NCBI GenBank assembly: GCA_029721515.1
Contig: CM056561.1
Coordinates: 3,434,001 to 3,498,000, forward strand
DNA: 64,000 bases
DNA from: Synanceia verrucosa
Lineage: Eukaryota; Chordata; Actinopteri; Perciformes; Synanceiidae
Direction of reading: 5' to 3'
Positions within the stretch are counted from its first letter, which is position 1. The number at the start of each line of letters is the position of its first letter. The notes beneath the pieces were generated by a model. The model did not search any database, was not told the DNA's origin, and worked only from the letters and a program-made list of their open reading frames with translations. A program made the translations under genes and the position numbers. Below are positions 10,861 to 25,800 of the stretch, one piece after another.

Positions 10861-13800
10861 CTGCAGAGCAAACGAGACAAAAAAAAAAAAAACACTCAGC
10901 AAAGTCACCTTAGAGAACTGAAGCCACGACATAAAGCTCAAAGACCAGTTCACTGTACTGGACTGCAGCACAGCGAAAACTGTGAACGGGGTCCACAGAG
11001 GTACATCAATAATAAAGTGTTAACCTCTCTGACAGGGTCAGGCCCATTATCTCTACAGAGGCTGAATTTATAGCAGGGCTGATTTATATTTCATAAACCT
11101 CTACTGCCCCCTGCTTCCAGGGGAAAGAAATGCAGCCAAGCTGTGACATGAACTGTAAAACCTCCACATTACCACGTTAAAAACAGGCATCAGGAGAGGA
11201 CAGGCGTAATGTGAGCCAATGACAAGGAAACGCTTGTGTTTGGAACAAACAGAAAAGCAGATGGACGGACTGGATTGTCCGTCTCATCTTCCTGTTGACA
11301 GTGTCAACATGAGCGATGAGCTAAGGCCTTTAGCTGCTGGAAGGTGTGTGACCACCTTAAAGCTGACGTCTAGTGTGAGCACAGCAGATTAAAGCAGCAC
11401 CAGTGAGCTGGAAGAGAGACTGCTTTGAACACAATCCCTGAAACCTCCTTTTTTTCTGCTGCAAATATAACATCTCTTCTGTAAATATGGGTGTTTCATA
11501 TCTTTTATATCTTTATTTTTATTTCATTAACCCGAGAGACTTTCGTTAGGAGTGCATAATGATAATAAAGACTCTTGAATCTTGAAGAGACAGCAACATC
11601 AAATAAAAACAAGGTGTATCAAAGTGTACATTTGGCATATTTTATACCTGCATTTGCTGGAGGGACCATCATGATAACAGCAGGAATAATAACAATAAGT
11701 TAACTCCTCAGGAGAGACTTGATGTTAGTGATGTTGATAATAGTGATCGACCAAAATGACCAAAAATATAACAGCACATATCCAATATTGTGCCTCCTTC
11801 ACAACAACAGACGCATGTGTATGATTCAGTGTAAAATGCTGGTTAGTGCATTGCTGTAAGCAGTCACTTTTTCAGATATTTTTATGGCTTTCAGTGGCTC
11901 CACCACTCAGACGTGAGGACCAGAACTTGCCATTTAATTGAATCCTTTGCTTTGTCCTCTAAAAATGTCTCATCATGCCTCCCTGACAGCTCATTTGCAC
12001 AGCTGACGGATCTCTGAAGCAGCCAATTTAAAGCACAATGAGAGACTAGACTGTGATTCCTAACAGTCTGACTCGGGTCGTGTGCTCGTGGACGTGAGTC
12101 TGACTGACGGACCTGGGTGTCCCTGGCTCTCTCGTAGGACTGGTAGGCGATCTTCTCCTCCATGCTGGCCAGCTCCTGTTTCAGGTTGAGGATCTCGTTC
12201 TGGTGGAGCTCCGTCAGGTCGTTCAGCTGCTCCTCCAGACTTTCACACCTGAACAGGTGAATCACACGTGAGAGACGTAATTAGCTTAGATAAAGAAACA
12301 CATGTTAGTGGAAACAGAGCCTGGAGGCGTCTGACGAGATTAAGGCTCATGACTCATCTGCTCAGCCAACCGACCAATCAGAGAGAGCCAACAGGAGGCA
12401 CCCAGCAGCAGGAGAGGGATCTATACATATTTTAGTGACTGGATGACCAACAGATCACTAGAACAGACATTAGACTGTACCTGTGTTCCCTTTTTAACAG
12501 ATTCTCACGGAATACTTCAGGTTCATAATATCGATTACTAGTTTCGTCTATAAAGGGTTCTTGCACCATTTTAAAAGTCAAATTTAATACTTTTTAAGAC
12601 CTCAGCAAATATATTTCAAGACCCAAAAAAGTCATAACAATTTGTTTGGTAGAAAATAGTCATTTATTGTAGGGCCTGACCAATATGGAGTTTTTGATGC
12701 CAATATTGATATTTAGCAGGAAGAAAAATCCAATAACCGATTAATCTCTGATAATAATTTTTTATGATAACTTTTCAGCCTTTTAAAACTTGCAACAATG
12801 ATATAAATTGAGAGCATAGCACTTAAATTTCACAACTTTCAAGAACAAAGAAGTGCACTTTGTGAACAAAATAATGTACAAAATTGCAGTAAATCTCTGA
12901 ATCCTGTTTCCCTACTGGCATTAAACGCACCATCTGAAAATTTAATACCTTAACAAATTTAAGACAATTTAAGACCTTAATTACCTGGATTTCAATTTAA
13001 AACATTTCAAGACTTTTTAGGGGGCTGCAGGGACCCTGCTATAAAATTTCAGAAAATAGAGGGATTTTTTTTCCAGATGCCCAAAGCGATGTCTTCAAAC
13101 TCCAAACATATTAAATTATTATAGAAGACTATATCAAGTATTCACACTGGACAAACTGAAAACTTCTGGAATTTCTTGCTTAATAAATTACCAAAATTGA
13201 CATTTTAGGCTTGATTTCAGTCCTTAAGGAGCTATTTAGCAACACGACTGGTTTATAAACGATTACTCCCAGGAGGGAATCCTCAGTGGTCTTTCTGTTC
13301 TGTTCACTATTAATAATATTATTCTGAAAACACAGACCCCTCTGGACTATTTAAGAACATTGAAGGGAGAAAAATGTTCATGTTTCTTTTCCTATGTAAG
13401 CTCACTCCGCCTCCCTGCCCTCTTAATCTTTGTGCTTTCTTGTCAGAACATTCTGGAGGAATGTGAGTGTGTTTCTTACGGCCAACTGCCCACAGACAAA
13501 CCAAAAAAAAAGCTGCACAGAAACGTCTGAGTCTAAGACCTGATACGCACAACTGGGACCAGGGCTGAAATAACACCAAGGAGGTGTGTCTGTCTGCTCT
13601 GTGACCTGCTGTCTCAGAACGACAAAGCCGACATGTCGCTAGGAACATTTTAATATACAGTTCAGCCTCAAAGCTAAAGCAATCTCCAGTGAGTTATCTT
13701 TGATAAAAATGATGCAGCGCAGCGTTAGCATGTTTCCACACACACTGTTAGAGTTTTAAGAGCAGGAAGTGCTTTAGGAATGCCTTAAAAACACGTTTCT

Positions 13801-16800
13801 TTTCTCTACCTGAAGCGCTCCTCCTGCAGCGTTTGAATAGCAACTATGTAGTCTTTCTGATAGTAGCTCTTCAACACATCCAGGTTCTCCTCCAGCCTCG
13901 CATGGCCCTCCCTCAGCTCCTGCACCTCCTGCAGCACCATGTCCAGGCTGGAGCTCTGACTCCTCTCCAGTGTGTTGCCCTTGGAACTTGGGGGACCTCC
14001 AGGGGCCCCTGTGGTGCTGTTGGCCCCTGCCGAGCCTGACGTGGCACTTGAGCAGTCGTCCTCGCTGCCGTACTTGGGGCTGGGCTGGAGGTGGTGCCCG
14101 GTGCTGCCCTGCCAACGTCCGCCAGCCCCCGTCACGCCTTCCTCCACCGAGGGGTCGTCCAGAGAGTCTTTTAGTGAGGGGATGTTGTCAGCGCTGCCGA
14201 ATTTGTGGCGAATCATCGACGCTATCTCCCGGGGTTTAGAGACGACGGCCTCGGCAGCGGAGTGGGTGGCCTGGGAGAAGCTGGAGAGGCCTCCCTTCAC
14301 GCTGTCCACCACGCCCTCGCTGAAGCCCGTTACTTTGGCTCCGACGTCCTTCAGGCCCTGCTGCATGTCCCGCAGGACATCCTTGGGCTGGCGTGGGATG
14401 CCGTTGTGCTCCACTTCCCGCAGCTTCCGGTGGTAGTGCTCCAGCTTCCTTTGCAGCTGCTGGATGGTCTGCGCCGACTTCTGGTTCTTTTTCTCAAAAA
14501 CCTGAAAACCACAGAGTAGGTTTAGATCAGCAAGGGGAATAAACATTACAATACCCCCAAATAAAGCGAGCAAACAGGTTTAATGTTCATGTAGTCCCTT
14601 CGATGCTTAAAATATACATATCAACAGTTTCTAACTCCTCATTTTACCTGCTTGATGCGTGTGCTTTGCTGTTTGTCAGCATTGTTGGCCAGTTTGAGGT
14701 ACTCGGCGACGTTGTCATCCCTGGCCGTCTGCTCGATCTTAATCTGCTCTGTGAGTTTGAGGATTTTCTGCTGCAGCTGGGTGATTGCCTGTTTGGTGCG
14801 CTGAGGGTCAGGGGTGGCATCCTCACCTCCAGGGAAAGAGCTGTCCACCCCACATGAGACAGCCAGGGGTGTTTGGCCCAGACCACTGACATCCAGCCGG
14901 TCGATCTGAGAGCAATGAGAGGGAGGGCAGAGGTAGGTCAACGGTCAGAGGAAAATAAAATGCAATGGAAAGAAGGAAGAAAATGTGAAGTGCATATTGA
15001 GTGTTAGTCATCTTTGCTGACACACAAAGAACAGACGCTTCTGCATTTCAGCAGCCAGGAGAGAGGGCAAACTGAGACAGTTGAAAAGGCCACTAGCGGT
15101 CAATTATGAGATATCATTTTTTTATTCACTTACCAAGAAAAGAAAGTGGAAGAAAAAAAAAAACTAACCATAATTTTCAGTGAATCCATACAAAATTCAA
15201 TACATGAATCGAAAGCTATCCACAAATCTCATTTTCTTTGGTCAAACGGGCAAGAAGAGAATGAAAAGCGTATCAGCCTAATCTCATTTTTTATTTGTTT
15301 GTTTGGGAAAAAACAATACAGGACTTGGACTGACAGGATATTAGATTTGTGCTTACAATAGTTTCACAGATTAAGAATATTTGTTTTGTTCAGACACTTA
15401 TCTGATTTTGTAAACAGGCCACAAAGCATTAGTATAAAAATAAATTGATCTTTCTCTTTTTTCACCCCTAAAACTAGATCAGCTCTACCTGGAGATGATG
15501 AACCCAGTTGCACCTTCAACCACAGGCAGCCGATGTGATTCATTTCCTCAGATGCCTCTGGGGAAGAACACTACTTGTTGAGCTTCGGGGAGGGATTGTG
15601 TTCAAAATATTCATCTCATCACTGAGCAGCAACGCAAAAAGATAAACAGCTGAAGCCGAGACTCATGGTGGGAGTTCAGGAGCCACCCAGAGAACCCAAA
15701 CGCCAGGAGGAAGAGGAGGAGGAGGAGGAGCAGGTGTTCATCCACCTCACACACGTCACTGTGCTACCACTCCATAAACAGGTACAACACAACGCCAGAG
15801 GCTCCCTCACCTGCCTGTCCAACAGCATGACTAATTGATGACATGCACCACAATACAGCATCCGGGAGGAAAATCCAACCCTCCTCCTCCTCCTCATTCA
15901 TTCATTCATTCTGCCAACAGCTCTTTGTCTGATCACTTCGACCTGAAAAAGCGACTCACCTTTCTATCGATCAAACGGAGGAACTGTCTCCAGTGCATTT
16001 CCCTACAGGCTCCTCTCTCTCTCTAGTCCAGTCTGGAGCCTGAGTCGGTCCCTGCTGCTGCTCCGCTCTCTGCAGGCGTGTTGTGAAAGTTGAACACACA
16101 CCTGAAACTCAGCTGAGGAGGAAGGACCGCCCCCAACAGCTGATGGGGCGGGAAGGTGCGTGTGTGTAAAAAAAAAAAGCGGAAATACGACAGTAAACAC
16201 CGCCAGTAAACGAGTTTATTCAACACGCCAGTGACTCCAGAGAAGAAGAAGTAGAAGACGACGACGAAGAAGAAGAAGAAGAAGAAGAAGAAGAAGCGCT
16301 TTTATTTTGAAAGGGCTCGAAGTTGCCGTTAGCTTGCAGCTACATATTAAATCCCTGATCAATAAGGTGGCACATTTTAACAGGCGTTGACTTCCCTGAT
16401 CGTGGCTGGATCGCCGTCGGAAGTTACGAGAGACTACGGAGCAGCCAGCGCGAGCCATGCTAGCTAATTAGCCGGTCGTAACCCGACCCGATAACCGAGC
16501 TTCCCCGGTTAGCGTCGGGACGCCGACAGTTCAAACAGCGATGCCACATGCACAACAACACAAACACTACTATCAACCTACGGCCGTAAAAGTAACTACT
16601 TACGTTTTCGATCACGCACAACAGACCGTCACCACCTGCACCAACTGCTCCTGCAGCTCCATTCAAATAATCTGATCACTTCGTGGACATGTTTGATCTT
16701 GTCTGAGTGTTTTCTAGTTCTACCGGAACTCCACATTCAGAACTGGGAACCACATGCACACCTGAAAAAAATCTATTCATTAGAACAACAAAAGTAAGTA

Positions 16801-19800
16801 AACTGAAATAGTGTTAAACCACTACACTTATGTCACAGCTTTAGTTATTACTTTTCAGGTTAAGTTTTTACTCAAAATGTTAAAATTAGCTTTTGTCACC
16901 TGTTGCTGACAGGTAAATACAGGAATAATAATCCCTGGTTTTCGTGGTAGGTGAGGTGTAACTTAGGAATTATATCACCAGGGTTGTAATGACATTTGAA
17001 TTAAAGACAGACAGGAACACCTGCAGTATATGTTAATTGTTAATAATTATTTTAAAAAGCTCAAAGCAATTATTTTTTTAATTTAGTAGTAAATTTAAGA
17101 AGCTATAGTGCTGCTAACATGTAAATGTTATATAACATGTTATAGATACAGATTTATAATTTTGTTTATTATAATCCTGTTCCTTAAAGGGTCAATAATA
17201 ATAATACATCTTCTACTACTACTACTACTACTACTACTAATAATAATAGCAACAGCAACACAAAAGTTGATCAGTATCTCAGACCTGCACCATACACAGG
17301 AGCTTCTTGGGTGTTTTACAAGATGCTGGAGAACAATGACAGGACAATGTTGACACAATCAGTTAATATGTGAAGTGAAAACCTATAAATCCAGCTAAAC
17401 AGGAGGCTACAGGGCAGACTGGGAGTCCTAATGTGAGACTTTATCAGCTCCCAGTCTCTCCGTCTGGGTCAGTGCAAGCCAAGAAAAACCAGTCTGACAT
17501 CCATTTAACCCCCCAGAGGACACATTCCCCTGAGGACAGGGAGACAATAGATTTGACCAGTTGTTTGACAAGTTTGAGGGTGATCAGGCTGCTTTTGTAT
17601 CACGTTGAGCAGAAAGCCCTCGAGCCAACTGATCCAACAACCGCTGCCTACAGTGAGTCTAATCAGGATCAGATGATCAAACGTGATCAAATGAATCAGA
17701 GAACCAGAACAGCCTGCTGGGTTGGCAGCGGACAACTCACAGGTGACGTTTCCCAGCAGCACCTGCTCTCTCCTCAGCTAAAAACAAAACAGTATAACTA
17801 GCTTCATGAGGGGCGAGCATGAACAAAGCGCCCACTTCATCCATATGAGCACGCCACGGGCTAAATGTGAAGATTTACCAGTTCACTCTTGCCTTACAAA
17901 TGACAACATTATCTGAATAATAAAAAGGGCAAAGGACGAGTCAGCAGAACCCTTTGAACTGGAGTAACCTGCAGAACAGAGCAGATAGAGGTTTCAGACG
18001 TTGTGATAAGAGCGCCCGTACGCAGTGGCACTGAATCAACAGCCTTTCATTGATAAAAAAACAAAAAAACATCTCTGTCAGCAGAACTCCTGGTCCAGTC
18101 AGGTGGTTAAGAGGGTGTATCCTCTGTTACAGCTCTCTATGGCCGTCCCTAACTGCAGATTTATGACCTCACTTCCATAGATTAATACACAGCCACCACA
18201 CATAGCGAAGCGCTTACAGATAAAGAGCTCCTGTTACTGAGCAGAACTGCCTGTTTGATCAGTGTCATCCCCAAATGGTCGAGTTCATCTGCAACTAATC
18301 GTGCATGTAATTAAAGATGGCGAGCTGAAGGATTAGGCTAATTTCCCAGGGTTAACAGAGCCAGACATGTTGATGTGAGGAGCCACTGAAGCAGGAAGTA
18401 ACTGACACTGCATCACAGGAGCTGCTGTAGCCTCTAATGAAGGGAGCCTGATTCCACATGGATTCGACTTTATCAGTAAGAAAGACAAAAGAGGTCTGCG
18501 TGGACCTGTTCTCTGCTGCCCTATGGCTTCTTGCATAAATACACAGCAAGGACTCACCCCACCCCTGTCCAAAACTGGGTCCGCCTGCCCGTGGACCAGA
18601 TTGTGCAACAGCCTCTGATCCAAGTAAAGCTAGTTAGAGCTGTGACAAGGCAACCCCGACTTACGTCAGATCCACCAGAGGCCCAGCTGAACCGAAACAC
18701 TCATACATCTCACACAAGCAGGCATTTAGAAAGCATTACCGGGCTAACGTTGTTAGATATGCATCGTGCATAATTAGACACACTCAACAAGAACATCTTG
18801 TACAGCCCCGTCTCAATCTCACACAGGACACATGTGCATCAGAGTCCTGGCTGCTTGATGTGGGTCACAGAGCAGAACATGGGCTGATGCTATCAGTAAT
18901 ATCTTTGGGCTGTTACCAAGCCCTCCAGTCTGTCTAGACCACAAAGATTCAGACCGTTTCCTCTGAGTCCTGTTTAATCAGGTGAGTTCAGGCTCAGTAA
19001 AGGCAGAGTGGAATTAAACCCCATTTTTCATCCTGCTGAAGAATTTACACCTCAAACTGTTGCTTATACAGCAGTGTTTAGGGTAAACATGACACAGCAT
19101 TGAGCTGAGCTGTGATTGTTTTGACTAGAAACATTTTTTTGTCCAGACACCCTCTTTCTAATTTCTTTGACACATACACAGAAAGATGTTTTGCTCTCTA
19201 TGGTCAAGGTCAAGGTTCTGCTATGTGTGAGTGCAAAAGTACAATACCTTGTGGCTTGTTATGCCTCGCATTCCTGTGATGTCAGCTTGTGTTTCTCGTG
19301 CCAAGATGCAAAAGGCGATACTACCGGGATACTGTAACTTCAGGCTTCTGTTGTGCTCTGCGCCTCTCCTCTTACAGCCGCCTCTGAAGCATTGTAAAGA
19401 CACAGCGCTGATTTGTCTCAGCACATCAGGGCTGCAGCAGCTGCAGGCCGGACGAGCTGGCTCTCCAAGCTTCCTTATCTACACAGTCCAATATCCATGA
19501 GCGACGGGACCTTGGATCCATGGCAGATATAAAAATCAGTTTTGTTTTTTTTTAGGTGAAGGCTGAATAACTGTGATCCGTCCACCTGAAAATTTTAATA
19601 TTACAGCTGTCTGCTCTCCATTTATACCACTTGTACCTCTGTGACCTTATCACTCAGCAGGCATCCAAGCCAATCATCTCTGACTGACTGAACTTCACAC
19701 TCCTGATTAGTTGGCTTTATCTTTAACCCTTCGAATCGAGTCAATCAGAAAGTGGTTGTCATAGCAATAACATGGCGTTACGTAGTGATCCTGGTGTCTA

Positions 19801-22800
19801 TAAAACAGATAAAGGCACCGACGGTGCAGAGATGAGCATGTAGCGATTTAGTTTATACTTATCTAGTTATCATCAGTACATGTGACAAATCTGTGCCATA
19901 ATTAACATGCCAACCCCTTTTCATTAGCTCTTCACTTCATTTCACTTCCCACCCAGGCATGACAAATTAAGCAGCGCTGACACTGACATGCTTTAAAATC
20001 CTCTTTCTGTTTCCTTTAAGGGGATCCTGAGGGACAACAATGAACCCCATTCACCACATTACAGTACACCAAAATTACATAACTCCATGTGATGCTGCTT
20101 GACAAGGAGGCAGTTTACTCAACACGTTCAACCAGAAAACACAACAGAGAGACAGCCGATGTCTGCCAAAGGCTGGGAGGAAAGCTCTTCATGTTCACAT
20201 CCTAAAGAAAGAAAGACACAGCAGAGAGGCCTGGACTACAAAGTTCATCACAGCCAGCAGATCTTCTCGTTATCTGGCTCAACACACACTAAACATGATC
20301 CCACTAAGTGGACGTACAACAACATTTCACTAAGTAAATCAGGTTTCTAAATCTGGCTGTTTGCATGATATGACCCATCGCAAACACAGACAAGTCTACT
20401 GTCAACAGAGCAGCGTACTTTATGAACAAAGAGCGAAATATAATACTATAATAAACACATAACCAAGGCTGAACATAACACAGTTTAAACTGGAGCTGGA
20501 AAAATAATAAAATCACTGACTGTGTGAACACTTCATTTAACAGACTGATGATACCATGAGTGCATCTGACGATAATTACATCTGTGTATTCAATTAAATG
20601 AATGTTCTTATAGAATAAAGTAGATAACCCTTTATGGTAACCACCATCATTGGACTAAAAACACAAAGTTTAACTTTAAAGCACAGTCTTCAGGTCAGGG
20701 GTGACAGAGAAAAAAAAACATCACAACAAAGATGTTCAGGAGAAAATCCTCTTCACACCAAGACAGTTTGTGAAACACCTATTTATCTTAAAATATGGAG
20801 ACTCACGGTGGTGGGAGTAGGAGGTGGAGAGGTGTCAGCAGTTACCAGGTTGAGAATGACCTCCATGGCGCCAAAACGCATGCGCACGGCCTGGACCGTC
20901 TATGTGTTCGCTCGTCTCTCGAGAGACAACGACAGCCGGGGCAGATGGGTAGAGCGCCGCCGTAGGAGGACACTCATCACTGAAGACACTGGAGCCCACT
21001 TGAGAGACTCTTAGGAGTCACTGTTGGCTTGATTGAATATCCAGAATCCAGAGAGCGCTCAGTCCCTCCAGCAATGAACCATGATTATTGAGCCCACGAC
21101 CATGTTTCAATGCCAACACTTGCATAGCCTAGGGAGTACACAGACAGTGTCTACTCCTCTGGAGCACAGAGTCCGTCTGATGCGGGTTTGGGGTGATGGA
21201 GCGGGGGAAGTTAATCGGATGACGAATCACAGGGGATGGATGGAGGAAGGGGTTAAAAGAAGGAAGAGTTCACTGTGAAGTTAAGTGTTCAGAGAGTCCG
21301 TCGGGGATAAAAATCCTCAGAGAAAGAAAGAAAAGAGAGGCAGGGACCCGGAGGACGGATGTGAGGGTAGCGGGGGAGCAGACCGGAAAACAAAAAACCC
21401 ACCAGGAGCTGTCAGAGAGAGGGAGACGGAGCGAGAGAGGCAGCGAAGGAAGGAAGGGTTGTGAGAAAGCTTTGTGCAGGGAGGAGGGGGGAGTTTCTAG
21501 GCCAGCTCCGGCAGAAAGAGAGGGAGGAAAATCCTTCACTCCCACCTTTCAATTATCACAGAGTGATTGTCGCAGCCAATCAGTTTGTCGTAAATGACTT
21601 CCTGCTGACGGACAGAGCTGACATGTTTCTGCTGACCAGTAATGCCTAAAGTGGCATGTTTGCACCCGCGGAAAAAAAACAGATTACACAGATTAACACG
21701 GTCATATGATGATTACAAAGCTGCTATTCAAAACTGTGCATGTGTGCACACATGACTTTAGCCTAGGATTGCATCACTTCTCCACTGACGACAAACAACA
21801 GCATGGTGATCGCTTTTCCTAGAGTTCTTCGGCTTCATTGTGTTTGCAGTTCATGGTCACTAACTGTAGGAAAAGTGCCACTCATTGGAGCGGGTAATAA
21901 AATGTCAACTACACTTTTCATTTTCAAAAACGATGTGCAAAGTCACATGCAAATACATATTCAAATACTGCCACAAAGACTACTTTATGAGCACGTTGTT
22001 CACCATGACAACATCTGGTATGTTTGTGAGCCATCACTTCCAAAAGTGTACCAACCAATTAAGGAGAAAAAGCAAAAGGGGGGTACGACGGGACAAAACA
22101 AAGACTTCAGAGCAGGAGCCGACCGGAGGGGAGGGAGGGAGAGGAGCACGAATACCGGCTTTAATTAGAGGAAGCAAGGAGTTAAGGCACCAGGAGAGAG
22201 AGGCTAGGATTTAGGGAAAAGGCTGCTTATATAAGGATGAAACCTATTATTTAAGTCACTTTTAGAACCAGAATCTGTAAGCAGAAAGTCACTGTAGCAT
22301 CACAAGCTTTTACAGCTTTAAGAGTATTTTAAGTAACTGTAACTGTGTAACCATGAAAACACTTGATGAACACCAAGATAATCTCACCAACGATATTTGG
22401 TCAATTAGTTCAATGTTAAAGCCATGATAGTTTGTAATATGGAGGATGTACACTAAGTGTTTTTTTTTTATTTTAAAGACTTCCAAGTTTACATTATTAT
22501 TAGGGCAATTAATCCGCATTAACACGCTAATTTGTGCAACACCCTAATCTATATATCTATATATAGATATAAAATAAATATAAGCTGCTAGAATCAACAT
22601 TCATTAGCTCTAATAAGCTCTGTGTTTATGAAAAGAGCATCTTTTTCACTTCCTTTCGCCATTTCGAGTTACAAATTAATACTTTAATGACGCTCTTTGG
22701 TGGATTATTTGTTTGCTGAATTACAGGAGAAGCTTGGACAGATACAGAAAATATGGTTAATCTAATTTTATCAGCACGTCTGATCGTTAGTTATGACTGT

Positions 22801-25800
22801 GTTGTTGGTTTCCTTAATTTTTTGAACGGAGTTCTGCTTCATGACCTGCCAGCATGTCTCTGGTAACACAGTTCAGGCAGTTTGTCCAAGTATCTGAGGC
22901 TGATTAATCACTTTAACACGCTAATGTCAACAGCCCTAATTATTATTTTATTTACATTATTTTATTTTATAAGTCAAATATGTTGACAATTTTAGCATGT
23001 TAATGTGGTAGGTCTGTCAGTTAACCTAGCAAGCTAGTTCATTTTCCCAGTTACACCAGTCAGTTCATACAGTAACAGCTAATCTCTAGTTAAGAACAAC
23101 TGTGGTTTTGTAAATCTTTGTAAAGTCTGCTCTTAAGAACAGCTGGTGCAACTTGTTCCTCAACTGGGTAGGTGAGTAAATGTACATTTATTTAAAGGTA
23201 TTTTTCTTAAGATGGTTTAACAGTTATCATTAGTCACTAAGGGGAAACCACGCTGGAGCTTCCCACCAACAGGCTCCTTTCAGGCATGAAAGCATGACAT
23301 TCATTCTTCACTCGCTGCCCTCTGTGTCATTGCAGCCTGAGGTCTGGGGCCTCCTCTGGAGGCTCTGTGGCCCCCAGCAGCTCCCGTCACTCCATGAATA
23401 CTCAAGCTTTCAGGGTGACTCAGGATATCTTTACACTCCTGCGGGTAGCATGCCGTCATAACATACCTCAAATAGCAGAGGGGCTCTGCAGTGTCACACT
23501 CACAGATGGGGGGGGGGGTAAACTCCTGCCCCCACAGTGAATGATGCTCCACAGCAAAATAGAAAATAGACATGTTTCACGCCATTAGCGGCACATTAGA
23601 ATGACCAAAATAAGGGGGAAGGAAGTTATTAGAATTAAATCAGAAATTGTATTTTTCAACTCAAAAGATTTCTCTGTCACAGCGGTCTAGTTTGAAGGGT
23701 GAGTAATGGAGTAATTATGCATCTAAGTGCTGTGTGTTTCATTCATTATACACATAATAGAGCTGATTGTGGAGACACACATCTGGGATTGTGTCCCAGC
23801 TCTGAGAACATGTGAAGCAGGGTTGAGTTGCACTACCAATTAAGTTTATTTATAGAATTTATAAGAAATGAATCTCTTATGTGTGAAGATATTTCTGCAA
23901 ATGGGTTCAGTTAAACGATGCTGTTAAGACTGATGAATACATCACATTACAATACATCCCTTTCTTTCTCACACATGCACTTTACACATGTGTTACGGGG
24001 GATTGTATGTGAATACTTTTCTGTTATGTGACACTCCCTGCAGCAGGACTTTAGGCTATGATCATATTGCAGTGAACGGGAACACAAGGAAGCATTAACC
24101 ACATTAAATAATGTCAGGGAGACTTGTTAAATTGTGACTAATGACTGTTTGATTCAGGTTAATGGAAAATATTTAAATCTGACTAACTTTATTGCAGTTT
24201 TACAGCCAATTTTGAATAGATTAAGAATAAAAAATGTTACGTTAGGTTACTTGTGAACATTTTCTTACACTAGAGATATACACATTAAATATTTAAGTAG
24301 ACTGTGACTGTGATGTCACTCATTATTTTGTGGACTGAAGTTTTGAAGCCTTGAGTTTGACAGTTTGTCTCCATCTTGGTTCTCTGGAACCAGAAGTGAC
24401 ATGTTTGGGTGGAGCAAAGTACAACTTAACACAAAGACATTTTTAAACCACTAAATATACTTAATTTTAATGCAAAGGAAACCAGTAAAAGCTTAAAGTT
24501 GTAAGATTCCCAGACTGGACATCACTGTGATAGCAACCTGTCAATTAGCGTCAATAAGCATCTCATGCTTTATGGTCTATTTGACTCTAAATGGGACCAT
24601 GATGTATTAAACGAACATCATGCTGTATTGAAGACTAGAAACTAGAGACTGAGGCCATAAACTCATGTTTACCATGTTTACTAAGGGAATAAATCAAGAG
24701 AGAAGTAGGATCATTTTGCATCAGACTGATTAGACCCTGTATTAAAGACAATAATGTGAGCAATTTATTTTAACTTTCATGTTCAGTGTCACAATAGTAA
24801 AATATGACTGCTCTGCCACCCTTTTGTGTCAAACTACAGTGAAAATCACGCAGAGGTACTGTCCATTTTATTTTGAAAGGACAATGCTCTGATGAGCTCA
24901 CACACCCAACAACTTGTGTGGAGATGTTTCCTCAGCCAGCGGGCAATAATACATAACACTCATAATTGTCATTCGGAGGACAGAGCCTGGTGCTGAACTG
25001 AGCCCAGCTGGGTGCTTCCCATCCAACAAGTTCTGAAAGAATCTGTGAGACAAAAGGAAGAGACTGGCTCTGATGTAACAGGACTGGAGAAAGGGGGAAC
25101 TGAGTAAGCTTGATGAACCATACAGAGAATGATTCTAAGGCTTTCTAAGGATTTAGCTTTAAATTATTATGTGTAGAGTTAAACAAATCATAATTTTACA
25201 CCTCAGTCCCTTCCATGTGATCGTAAAATGTGGTTTGGGGATGTGAGAGGTTACGTAAAGGCAGAAGAGGGAGAGCTTTATCTGCAGGCACTGGAGATAA
25301 TTCAAGCCTGAGAGGGGAGACAACCATGACTTCAGAACAATATGAACCCCCCGTAAAAAGAAGCCCCCTGTCCAACCCTGGCTGTCCAGTCCTCCCTGGT
25401 CTAAGCTGCAGGATAATCAATGGGCCTATTAGCAGTTACATAAACCATTGGGCATTTAAACACAGGGGCCATTATGACTGGGGAGGTCAGAGAGCGTGAA
25501 ACATCTCAGCAGCCAACTCCAATACTGGCATCTAACAGCCAGACAGGAAGCAAAACAAACAAACGTCAATAACAACAACCCAAACAATGACGAGTTCTCA
25601 GGCTCATAAAAACTCTGATGGTCTCAAAAATCCAGTATCAGTTGGTTTATAACCTTGAGTGTTTTTTCCCAGTATATACAGTGTGTATACAGAAACTTGC
25701 CCATTTGTGGTGGCTGGTATTTGTTCTGTTTATACTCAGCCCATCCTGGTTATGCAACATGGAAACAGAAAGGGAACGGGCCCAAAATGTGTGAGATTGT

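Noticed and set aside
13833..14519. Plus-strand open frames opposite the central tmcc1 exon
   Set aside because: Antisense shadows; the minus strand holds the conserved TMCC1 protein.
14648..14941. ATG at 14941 as the start of a short tmcc1 product (MTYLCPPSHCSQ...)
   Set aside because: The extra 12 residues come from the pyrimidine-rich acceptor of the shared exon, so they are intron.
18333..18623. Further tmcc1 first exon ending in GTGAGT at about 18.55 kb
   Set aside because: The donor exists, but the frame (DQRLLHNLVHGQ) begins at TTG and has no ATG, and there is no CpG context.
21270..22214. Purine-rich open frames at 21.3-22.2 kb as a gene
   Set aside because: Low-complexity AGG/GAG sequence with overlapping frames on both strands and no family resemblance.
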